This document shows positions 23,491 through 29,924 of a stretch of DNA of 35,480 nt, one piece after another. This stretch comes from an uncultured Clostridia bacterium. GTDB lineage: Bacteria > Bacillota > Clostridia > Christensenellales > Borkfalkiaceae. Below the pieces are notes generated by a model. That model had not been told where the DNA came from. It did no database searches and saw only the letters and a program-made list of their open reading frames with translations. Every line of letters begins with the position of its first letter. The first letter of the stretch is position 1. The stretch is from positions 1 to 35,480 of the forward strand of contig CANRNP010000014.1 of the NCBI GenBank assembly GCA_947632015.1. The letters are read 5' to 3'. Position numbers and translations under genes: made by a program.

Positions 23491-25491
23491 TTATAATTTC
23501 ATTTTGCGCTTGAACACGAGATAGAAGAGGATCGCCGCCGCACCCGCGGCGCACGCCGCTCCGAACACGATCGACAAGATGAGGTAGGCGCGCGAGGCGG
23601 TCTCCACGGCGAGTACATAGCGGGTGTGGGAAAATGAAGTTGCCGAAAAGACAAGGCAATCGCCCTCCCTGACCGCGCCGACTTCCTCCAAATTTCCGTC
23701 CGCGTCCACCCAAAACAGCTTGATCTCCTTCTCCCTCAGCTCTTCCGCCACGGGCAAAGACACGGTGAGTTCGCCCGCGTCCTCCACGACGATGCCGTCT
23801 TGCTGTAAGGTGAGTTCGTACACCCGCCGCGCTTCGAGGCTCCCCTCCGGTTTTACGGTGACCGAATCGGTCACGTCCTTCACGCCGAATTTCCATTCCG
23901 GCGGCAACCCCTCCTCTTTGGTGGCGGAGTATTCCATGCCCTCCGTTCTGCCCGTGATGGCTCTGCGTAAGACCGTGAGCGAGGTCGTAAATACCGATAA
24001 AATGTCCTCGTAATTCTCGCGGTCGGAGACGGAGAAAGAGAGCTCCACGTGATAGACGTCCGCGGGGAGCGCGGCGGCATTCAGAGGGGTTCCCCCGACC
24101 GTCGCCAAAACGGCGATGCCTTCGGGAAGAGAGGGCACGAAATCGCGCGCGTCGACCGCGTTCCCCTCCTTCACGGAGAGCGCCGCAATGTCGGCTTCGG
24201 TGACGGATACCTCGTATTTGCTCACGGTCACGAAGAATTCCAACTCCTTTTCGCCCACCTTCACCTTGATCGCCGCCTTCCCGTTTTCATGACTGCTCAG
24301 ATCCCCGGAAAGGGTATAATAATCGTCGATGTAGATCTCGCCGCACTTTTCCGTCGTCTCTTCGGGGGTCGCGCAGATGGGGCGCTCGTAGCCGTCGTCG
24401 TACATGCCCTTGAAGGTATATCCGCCGTCCTCGGTAAGCAGGCTCAAAGGACTGTCGAAGTAGAGCTTGGGCGGGTAGTCGGGAGCGATCACCGAGAGGG
24501 AAAGGATACGCGGTTTTTGCACCGCGATCTCGATCTGCGCCCGCGCCTCTTCGCCGTTTTCGCCCGTCGCCGTCACCGTGACGGGGCAGGTCGCCACCGT
24601 AAGGCGCCCCGAAAGGGAAAAGGAGAGCTCTCCCGCATAGGGCACCCCGTTCACGTTGACGCCCGTCACCTCGACCAGCTCTTTCAAACGTTCAAGCGAA
24701 GTGGTGGGAAAAACCTTTTCGCCCGAATAGGTCGCCTCGATCGAGCTGAGCGGCGCAACGGCGAGCCGCCCGTTTTCGGCGACGTAACGCTTGTCGTCCG
24801 CGGAAAATGTCCCGCTCCCGTCGCCGTCGGCAAAAATATCCCGATCGTCTTTATAGAGGCTGTCCGCCGCCGTGGTGACGCCCGCCGTGCCCGAAAAATT
24901 CGAGACGTGCAGTTTATTTCCGTACGTAAGAAAGATATTGCTGTCGTTTCCCGCGCCGTCCGTATTGCCCGTTACCGTCGCTTTTCCGCTCAGCGCGCAG
25001 CTTCCCGTAACGTAAATGCCGCCGCCGTCGAGCGTTGCCGTATTGCCCGAAATTTCCCCGCCGTTCATCGTGAACGTCCCGCGGGAATCGACGTAAACGC
25101 CGCCCCCCTGCTCGGCATTTCCGCCCGTAATCCTGCCCGTTCCGTAGAGGGTAAGTTTGCCGACGACTTTCAGCACGGAGCCGCTCCCGCCCTCTGCGAG
25201 CGAGAGAGCGAACTCGTTGAGATAGAGCGTCTTTTCTCCCGAAACGGAGATCGTCTCCTGCGTCTCGGCGTCGGCGAGAAGGGTGAGCGCGCTCCCCGCT
25301 TGCCATGCACCGAGCGCCTCTTCAAAAACCGTAAAGTTCTCTCCGTCCACCATGGCGACGGCGCCTTCCTGCGGTTCGGGGTCCTGTTCCTCCGCCGCGG
25401 CGGAAAAAACGGCGGGCGCCGCGGAAAAAAGGACGGGCGTAAGCAGAAGCGCGAGCCCGGCAACGGGGATAAATTTCTTCGGATCTCCCAT
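23491..25491 (-). CDS. Surface-anchored protein with beta-helix-like repeats
   Basis: A 666-aa exported protein without a family I can name. A signal peptide occupies about 1-33 (GLALLLTPVLFSAAPAVFSAAAEE). Residues about 70-200 carry polymorphic-repeat-like units such as GGGVYVDSRGTFTMNGGEISGN and GGGIYVTGS, suggesting a right-handed beta-helix. Beta-sandwich-like, Ig-type segments follow. The C-terminus has a TM helix (about 638-660) and a KRKMKL tail, anchoring it in the membrane with the bulk outside. The start at 25491 is chosen for AGAGG upstream. It has its own promoter and precedes the Ca2+-ATPase by 37 bp. A role in surface binding or sensing is only a guess. Confidence 0.85.
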   Translation of the reverse strand: MGDPKKFIPVAGLALLLTPVLFSAAPAVFSAAAEEQDPEPQEGAVAMVDGENFTVFEEALGAWQAGSALTLLADAETQETISVSGEKTLYLNEFALSLAEGGSGSVLKVVGKLTLYGTGRITGGNAEQGGGVYVDSRGTFTMNGGEISGNTATLDGGGIYVTGSCALSGKATVTGNTDGAGNDSNIFLTYGNKLHVSNFSGTAGVTTAADSLYKDDRDIFADGDGSGTFSADDKRYVAENGRLAVAPLSSIEATYSGEKVFPTTSLERLKELVEVTGVNVNGVPYAGELSFSLSGRLTVATCPVTVTATGENGEEARAQIEIAVQKPRILSLSVIAPDYPPKLYFDSPLSLLTEDGGYTFKGMYDDGYERPICATPEETTEKCGEIYIDDYYTLSGDLSSHENGKAAIKVKVGEKELEFFVTVSKYEVSVTEADIAALSVKEGNAVDARDFVPSLPEGIAVLATVGGTPLNAAALPADVYHVELSFSVSDRENYEDILSVFTTSLTVLRRAITGRTEGMEYSATKEEGLPPEWKFGVKDVTDSVTVKPEGSLEARRVYELTLQQDGIVVEDAGELTVSLPVAEELREKEIKLFWVDADGNLEEVGAVREGDCLVFSATSFSHTRYVLAVETASRAYLILSIVFGAACAAGAAAILFYLVFKRKMKL

Positions 25492-25521
25492 AAAAACAAA
25501 CCTCTTTTCTTTCTCTTTGAA

Positions 25522-25550
25522 ATTATAACACTTTTCCCGCAAATAAGCAA
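25522..25550 (-). promoter_or_regulatory. Sigma-A promoter for the surface-protein gene
   Basis: On the minus strand TTGCTT (25550-25545), 17 bp, TATAAT (25527-25522). It is 30 bp upstream of the ATG at 25491 and divergent from the gerAA promoter. Confidence 0.75.
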
Positions 25551-25585
25551 GTATTTTCCCGAAAATGCGGACCGCCCGCCCGCGC

Positions 25586-25614
25586 GCATAATTTTCCCGC
25601 GTTTCCCCATACTT
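25586..25614 (+). promoter_or_regulatory. Sigma-G-like promoter for the ger operon
   Basis: GCATA (25586-25590), a 17-bp spacer and CATACTT (25608-25614) fit the forespore sigma-G/sigma-F consensus known from Bacillus. There is no sigma-A-like -10. The predicted start point is at or next to the gerAA ATG (25620). Forespore expression is what is known for gerA operons. Confidence 0.55.
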
Positions 25615-25619
25615 TTTGC

Positions 25620-27056
25620 ATGAAAATTACGGGAACGCTCCGAAAAGACCTTGCGGCGCTGAAAAAGATTTTGCCCGCGGAAGACATTCTCACCTTCGAC
25701 TTCGAATCGGAGGCGGGGCTCGCCTTTACCGCCGTCTTTGCCGACCCCATCACCGATAAAGAACTGCTCGGCGAGCAGGTGATCCGCCCGCTCCTGCGCT
25801 ATGAGGGGGCGCCGACCGCCGAAGAGGTGGGAAAGAAGCTGACGTCCCCCGAAAAACGGACGGAGACCGACCTTGCAAAGCTCTCCGAAGAGGTGCTCGC
25901 GGGCAACCCCGTGCTCCTCTTCGAGGGCATGGACGAGGCGATCATCGTGGGCACGAAAAAGGTATTCGTCCGCGCCGTCGCCGAGCCTTCCACCGACGTC
26001 GCCGTAAAGGGACCCCGCGAAGGATTTATCGAGGACGTTAAGATCAATACCTCGCTCGTGCGCCGCCGCCTGAAAACGCCCGAACTCAAAATCGAATTCC
26101 TCAATGTGGGCAGACGCTCGAAAACGTATGTCGCCGTTTGCTATCTCGACGGGACTTCGGTACAAAAAACGGTGGACGACATCAAAAAAAAGTTACAGGA
26201 GATCGATATCGACATCATCCCCGATTCCTCCTATCTCACCCACTTTCTCTCTTCCCGCCCCTATTCGCTGCTCAAACAGATCGGCACGACCGAAAAACCG
26301 GACATCTTCTGCGCGAAGATCGCGGAGGGAAGGGTGGGCATTCTCGTAGACGGCTCCCCCATCGCCCTCACGGCGCCGTACCTGCTCGTGGAGGACTTCC
26401 AGTCGAGCGAGGACTACTTCGTGCCGCCCTACCGCGCGACCTTTACGCGCATTCTGCGCCTTCTTTCCCTGCTCGTGGCGATCTATCTGCCCGCGTTTTA
26501 CATTGCGGCGCAACTTTTCAAACTGCAACTCTTCCCCATCAAACTGCTGCTCACGATATCGGGAAGCATCCGCGACATCCCCTTTTCGCCCTCGCTCGAA
26601 ATGCTGCTCGTGCTGTTCGTGCTCGAAGTTCTGAACGAAGCGAGCATACGGATGCCCAAATATGTGGGAATGGCGCTCAGCGTCGTCGGCGCGCTGGTGC
26701 TGGGCGAAACGGCGGTCTCTGCGGGATTCGTCTCCACGCCCGCGATCATCATCATCGCGTTCAGCGGGATCGGGCTGTACGCCGTCCCCAACCTCATCGA
26801 ACAGACGAGCGTTCTGCGGCTCATTATGCTCCTCGTCGCGGGGAGCGTCGGCACCTACGGGATCATCCTCGTCACGGCGTTTTTACTGCTCTATCTCGTG
26901 ACGGCGGAAAACTTCGGGGCGCCCGTGCTCGCGCCTTTTTCGCCCGTCGTGGGAAAAGATCTCAAAGACAGCCTGATCAAGTACAATCTCGGCTCCCTTC
27001 CGACCCGTCCCCAAACGATCGGAAGCAAAAACAAGAGGAGGCTCAAACATGAATAA
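25620..27056 (+). CDS. gerAA: Spore germination protein, GerA A-subunit
   Basis: The A subunit of a GerA-type nutrient germinant receptor in the spore inner membrane. The 478-aa protein has a long soluble N-terminal region (to about 275) with the family segments RGF-like GPREGFIEDVKINTSLVRRRL, VGRRSKTYVAVCYLDG and GRVGILVDGSPIALTAPYLLVEDFQSSEDY. A membrane domain with several helices and the motif VLVLEVL-like VLFVLEVLNEASIRMPKYVG follows. No RBS precedes the ATG; a sigma-G-like promoter ends six bases before it. It overlaps gerAB by 8 bp. The gene is slightly short for the family but has no gap in recognised motifs. Confidence 0.93.
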   Translation: MKITGTLRKDLAALKKILPAEDILTFDFESEAGLAFTAVFADPITDKELLGEQVIRPLLRYEGAPTAEEVGKKLTSPEKRTETDLAKLSEEVLAGNPVLLFEGMDEAIIVGTKKVFVRAVAEPSTDVAVKGPREGFIEDVKINTSLVRRRLKTPELKIEFLNVGRRSKTYVAVCYLDGTSVQKTVDDIKKKLQEIDIDIIPDSSYLTHFLSSRPYSLLKQIGTTEKPDIFCAKIAEGRVGILVDGSPIALTAPYLLVEDFQSSEDYFVPPYRATFTRILRLLSLLVAIYLPAFYIAAQLFKLQLFPIKLLLTISGSIRDIPFSPSLEMLLVLFVLEVLNEASIRMPKYVGMALSVVGALVLGETAVSAGFVSTPAIIIIAFSGIGLYAVPNLIEQTSVLRLIMLLVAGSVGTYGIILVTAFLLLYLVTAENFGAPVLAPFSPVVGKDLKDSLIKYNLGSLPTRPQTIGSKNKRRLKHE

Positions 27057-28128
27057 ACTCTCTGCCCGCCAAATTTATTTCTTTCTCGCCTTCGTTGCGC
27101 CCGTCGGCAAACTCGTCGTTCTCCCCGCGCGGCTCGCTGAATATGCGGGCAACGACCTCTGGATCCCCGCGGCGGTGCAATTTCTTTTGCAGGCGGCGAT
27201 CGTGTTTTGCGTGCTGCTCCTCGCCAAACGGAATATGAGCCTCTTCGAACTGTTGGAAAATACCTTCGGGAAGGCGGTCGCGGGGATCGCCGTGCTCCTC
27301 TTCGGGCTGTTCCTGCTCTATGCGGGGCTGTTGCCCATTCTCGAACAGAAACTCTTTGTGCAGGGCGTTTTTTACGATACCCTGCCCTCCCTGCTCGCCT
27401 TTACGCCCTTCTTCCTCTTTGCCGCCTATCTCTGCTCCAAGCCCCTTTCGAGCTACGGGCGGGTATTCGACCTTCTCGCTCCCATCGCCGCCGCGGGGCT
27501 TGCGGGCGTGCTCCTCTTTTCGGCGGCGAACGCCGATTACGGCGCCGTGCTCCCCGTGGGCGCTTCGGGCGCGGAAGGGCTTCTCCGCGGCACGGCTTAC
27601 TCGTTCAGCTGGTTCTTCGACTCCGTGCTCCTGCTCTTCTTCCTCGGAAAGTTCGAATATAAAAAGGGCATGGCGTGGAAGGGGGCGCTCTGCTATCTCG
27701 GCGGGGGAGCGGCGGTCGTGTTCTTCCTGATCGTGTTTTACGGCATCTTCGAGGGGACCGCGATCAACCAGCTCTTCGCCTTTACCAAGACGAGCAAGTA
27801 TTTCTCCGGTTTTACCGTGCTCGGACGGGTAGACTATCTCTTCATCTTTGCCCTCTCGCTCGTGATGGCATTTTACTGCGCGTTGCCCCTTTCGGGCGCG
27901 ATCGAGAGCTGTGTGCAGGTGTTCGGGCGCAGAAAGTATCTGCCCACCCTGCTCGCCGTCGGGATCGGCGTGCTCTACTTTGTGTTCACCTGGCTCTTCG
28001 ATTACCGCTTCGGCGACGTGATGAGCGCCGTCTCCCAGAAAGCGTTCTGGGTCTTTCCCGTCTTTACCGTACTTCTGCCCGCACTCTGCCTCTTGCTCAA
28101 AAGGAGAAGATCTCATGACCGCCCGTAA
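27049..28128 (+). CDS. gerAB: Spore germination protein, GerA B-subunit (APC-type permease)
   Basis: The 359-aa B subunit, a ten-helix amino-acid/polyamine-permease-like protein that in studied receptors binds the germinant. The N-terminus KLSARQIYFFLAFVAPVGKLVVLP corresponds to the family's TM1, and hydrophobic segments continue to the end at VFPVFTVLLPALCLLL. GAGGAGG precedes the ATG, which lies inside the end of gerAA. The ligand cannot be predicted. The next gene, gerAC, overlaps by 14 bp, so the three products are translationally linked and should be made in fixed proportion. Confidence 0.92.
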   Translation: MNKLSARQIYFFLAFVAPVGKLVVLPARLAEYAGNDLWIPAAVQFLLQAAIVFCVLLLAKRNMSLFELLENTFGKAVAGIAVLLFGLFLLYAGLLPILEQKLFVQGVFYDTLPSLLAFTPFFLFAAYLCSKPLSSYGRVFDLLAPIAAAGLAGVLLFSAANADYGAVLPVGASGAEGLLRGTAYSFSWFFDSVLLLFFLGKFEYKKGMAWKGALCYLGGGAAVVFFLIVFYGIFEGTAINQLFAFTKTSKYFSGFTVLGRVDYLFIFALSLVMAFYCALPLSGAIESCVQVFGRRKYLPTLLAVGIGVLYFVFTWLFDYRFGDVMSAVSQKAFWVFPVFTVLLPALCLLLKRRRSHDRP

Positions 28129-29317
28129 CTTTATCAAAACGATCCCCATGAAATTGTACCTGATTCTGCTCGCGATCGTCCTCTTCTCCTTCTTTTCCAA
28201 CGATTTCGGGCTCGTGGACATCCAAAAGACGGCGATCATCCTCGCCGCCGGCATCGACAAATCGGAAAAAGGGTTCACGCTCACCGCGCAGATCGCCGTG
28301 CCCAAGGGGAGCGACCGCGCGCAGGGCGGGACTTCGAGCGTGGAGATCTCCGCGGAAGGAGAGACCGTTTCCGACTGCGTCTCCCTCATCTTCGGCAAGA
28401 CGGGCTGGGTGCCCAAGCTCGTTTTCTGCGACCTCATCGTCCTCGGCGAGGACGCGGTGAAGGAGGATACCGTCTCCTATCTCAACTATTTCCTGCGCAA
28501 CGAATATATGCCCGACAACTGCCTGCTCGCCGTCTGCGAAGGGAAGGCGGAAGAGCTCATCTCCTCAAAGAGCGCCATCGACGACGCCTCTTCGCTCGCC
28601 ATCGAGAAACTCTTCTCCGACGCCGCGGAAAAATCGGGCAAAGTGATGACGAACACGCTGAAAGATTTTGCGATCGGCTATTACGGCGTCTCCGAGAGCA
28701 GCTATCTCCCCTTCATCCGCATGACCCCGCAAAAGGGTTCCCAGCAAGCCGAAGGCGGAAGTTCGGGCGGAGGTTCGGGCGGCTCCGCGGGCGGAAGCTC
28801 CGGCGGGGGCGAAGAGGAACAGATTTACAGCGCGGAGGAGACGGCGATCTTCCTCAAAGGGAAAATGGTGGGGCTTCTCTCCGCCGAGCAGACCCTGGCG
28901 CTCTCCCTCCTCGAAGGGAATGTTTACGCGGGCACGTTTACCGCGAAAGACGGGGAACGACCGGTGACGCTCACCGTGTTGCGCAACGAAGGCGGGGTAT
29001 CGCTCGGCATGAAGGGGGCGCCGAAGGCGAAACTCACCGTAAGCGTGATGGCGCGCCTGTGCTGCCGCGGGACGACCGCGCCCATCGAAGATATTTCTTC
29101 CGACGCCGTTTCCCCCGAAATTCTCGAAAGCGCCAAAGAGGTGCTCACGGGCTACCTCAACGGGCTGTGGGAGGTGTGCAAGCAGACGAAGTGCGACCTG
29201 CTCGAACTCAAAAAGTCCCTCTACCGTTCCTCGCTGAAAAAATACGGGGAATGGAAAGATTATCTGCTCGACGCCGTCACCCCGGAGATCGTTGCCGAAG
29301 TGAATACCCTGAAATGA
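28115..29317 (+). CDS. gerAC: Spore germination protein, GerA C-subunit, no lipobox
   Basis: The 400-aa C subunit of the receptor. The order gerA-B-C, the N-terminal segment FGLVDIQKTAIILAAGIDKSEKGFTLTAQIAVP and the C-terminal domain with LLEGNVYAGTF and VTPEIVAEV place it in the Ger(x)C family. That family is normally a diacylglycerol-modified lipoprotein with Cys-Trp-Asp after the signal peptide. Here no Cys occurs before residue 88, so it must be held by an uncleaved N-terminal helix (about 13-29). Residues 207-235 form a Gly/Ser-rich linker between the two domains. AAGGAG precedes the ATG. Confidence 0.88.
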   Translation: MTARNFIKTIPMKLYLILLAIVLFSFFSNDFGLVDIQKTAIILAAGIDKSEKGFTLTAQIAVPKGSDRAQGGTSSVEISAEGETVSDCVSLIFGKTGWVPKLVFCDLIVLGEDAVKEDTVSYLNYFLRNEYMPDNCLLAVCEGKAEELISSKSAIDDASSLAIEKLFSDAAEKSGKVMTNTLKDFAIGYYGVSESSYLPFIRMTPQKGSQQAEGGSSGGGSGGSAGGSSGGGEEEQIYSAEETAIFLKGKMVGLLSAEQTLALSLLEGNVYAGTFTAKDGERPVTLTVLRNEGGVSLGMKGAPKAKLTVSVMARLCCRGTTAPIEDISSDAVSPEILESAKEVLTGYLNGLWEVCKQTKCDLLELKKSLYRSSLKKYGEWKDYLLDAVTPEIVAEVNTLK

Positions 29318-29357
29318 CCGCGAAAAAAAATTCCTCAAAAAATTTTTCCGAAACCGC

Positions 29358-29385
29358 TTGACAAAAGAAAAATATGTGTTATAAT
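29358..29385 (+). promoter_or_regulatory. Sigma-A promoter of the ger-spoIIE intergenic RNA
   Basis: TTGACA (29358-29363), 16 bp, TATAAT (29380-29385): both boxes match consensus exactly. It starts 41 bp after gerAC, so the RNA is transcribed independently of the sporulation-specific ger operon and should be abundant in vegetative cells. Confidence 0.9.
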
Positions 29386-29446
29386 GAAGGCACAAAAGGA
29401 AAATAACTTCCAAAAAATGTTACTTTCCAACAAGGAGACCACTCCA

Positions 29447-29464
29447 ATGGACAGGATCGTCTGA
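29447..29464 (+). CDS. Micro-ORF 1 (5 codons) in the intergenic RNA
   Basis: Reads MDRIV and stop. AAGGAG lies 9 nt upstream of the ATG, ideal for translation. However GGAG can pair with CTCC (29442-29445) in a small hairpin, so the SD-like string may be structural. No homology can be judged at this length. Confidence 0.25.
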   Translation: MDRIV

Positions 29465-29570
29465 AAAACCGCAATCACACCCTTTACACGGACGGAAAAG
29501 TTCGCATCGCAGGGAGACCGTTGAGGCGGTAAGGTCTTCGAAAAAACATCATATCGGGAGGTACGACGAT

Positions 29571-29603
29571 ATGAAAAATTCCCGGCACTTGAAGATCAAG
29601 TAA
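29571..29603 (+). CDS. Micro-ORF 2 (10 codons) in the intergenic RNA
   Basis: Reads MKNSRHLKIK and stop, a basic decapeptide. GGGAGG is 9 nt upstream. An 8-bp perfect hairpin (29549-29556/29567-29574) would hold the SD in its loop and the ATG in its stem. This could gate translation, or could mean the element is not translated at all. Confidence 0.3.
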   Translation: MKNSRHLKIK

Positions 29604-29618
29604 AAGGAGGACACACCG

Positions 29619-29651
29619 ATGTACTATTTATCCCAAGGGGCGGAAAAGTAA
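29619..29651 (+). CDS. Micro-ORF 3 (10 codons) in the intergenic RNA
   Basis: Reads MYYLSQGAEK and stop. AAGGAGG, the best SD in the region, is 8 nt upstream and begins right after the stop of micro-ORF 2, as in an operon. The codons overlap bases predicted to form the long-range helices of the RNA, so translation and folding would be mutually exclusive. If the RNA is purely structural this ORF is coincidental. Confidence 0.3.
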   Translation: MYYLSQGAEK

Positions 29652-29785
29652 CTCCACTGAAAAAGACGCGCGGCGGGCAGGCATGCCGCATCGGGAACGA
29701 GTCCCGTAAATAAAGTCGAGTTACTCCGAAAAAGGACGAGAAGGTCCGAAGTACGGCTACCCGACACAACTGAATGAGAGGATCG

Positions 29786-29819
29786 CCCTCCGTACGCGGT
29801 ACGGAGGGTCTTTCTTTTT
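29786..29819 (+). terminator. Terminator of the intergenic RNA
   Basis: Arms CCCTCCGTAC (29786-29795) and GTACGGAGGG (29799-29808), 10 bp with a three-base loop, followed by TCTTTCTTTTT. Clear intrinsic terminator. Confidence 0.92.
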
Positions 29820-29844
29820 GCGCAAAAGCGCCCTTTCCTCTCTC

Positions 29845-29853
29845 TTCGACAAA
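29845..29853 (-). promoter_or_regulatory. Spo0A box upstream of spoIIE
   Basis: TTCGACAAA is the reverse complement of TTTGTCGAA, a full match to the 0A-box core TTTGTCGAA. It lies about 41 bp upstream of the TATAAT at 29894-29899. Direct activation of spoIIE by phosphorylated Spo0A is established in Bacillus and seen in clostridia, so a site at this position makes functional sense. Confidence 0.65.
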
Positions 29854-29893
29854 CAAAGACGGAAACTCCCCTCTCTCGCCCCGCCGTTGCCTT

Positions 29894-29899
29894 TATAAT
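29894..29899 (+). promoter_or_regulatory. -10 box of spoIIE
   Basis: TATAAT with no recognisable -35 at 16-18 bp, as expected for a Spo0A-dependent sigma-A promoter. Transcription would begin near 29906, which rules out the ATG at 29898 as start codon. Confidence 0.6.
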
Positions 29900-29924
29900 G
29901 AGGAAAAACGATACCGAGGTGACT

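Larger units (their letters stand above)
29392..29819 (+). ncRNA. Structured intergenic RNA between ger operon and spoIIE, possibly raiA-type
   Basis: An independently transcribed RNA of about 430 nt, bounded by a perfect sigma-A promoter and a strong terminator, with no ORF longer than ten codons. The 3' half (about 29604-29770) is richly structured. AGTAACTC 29647-29654 pairs with GAGTTACT 29718-29725; TATTTA 29625-29630 pairs with TAAATA 29707-29712, crossing the first helix (a pseudoknot). GTAC 29621-29624 can pair with GTAC 29751-29754. Hairpins sit at 29670-29689, 29692-29706 and 29734-29747. The 5' half has an 8-bp hairpin 29549-29574. From memory the 3' half resembles the raiA motif of Firmicutes; this is unverified. 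It is not tmRNA, RNase P or SRP RNA by any motif I can see. Confidence 0.72.

Noticed and set aside
29641-29710. Cobalamin riboswitch
   Set aside because: A CCACTG string is present, but the expected B12-box and surrounding conserved segments are missing and no ORF follows.
29392-29819. tmRNA
   Set aside because: No tRNA-like acceptor/T-arm ends with CCA, and no tag ORF followed by the standard pseudoknots.
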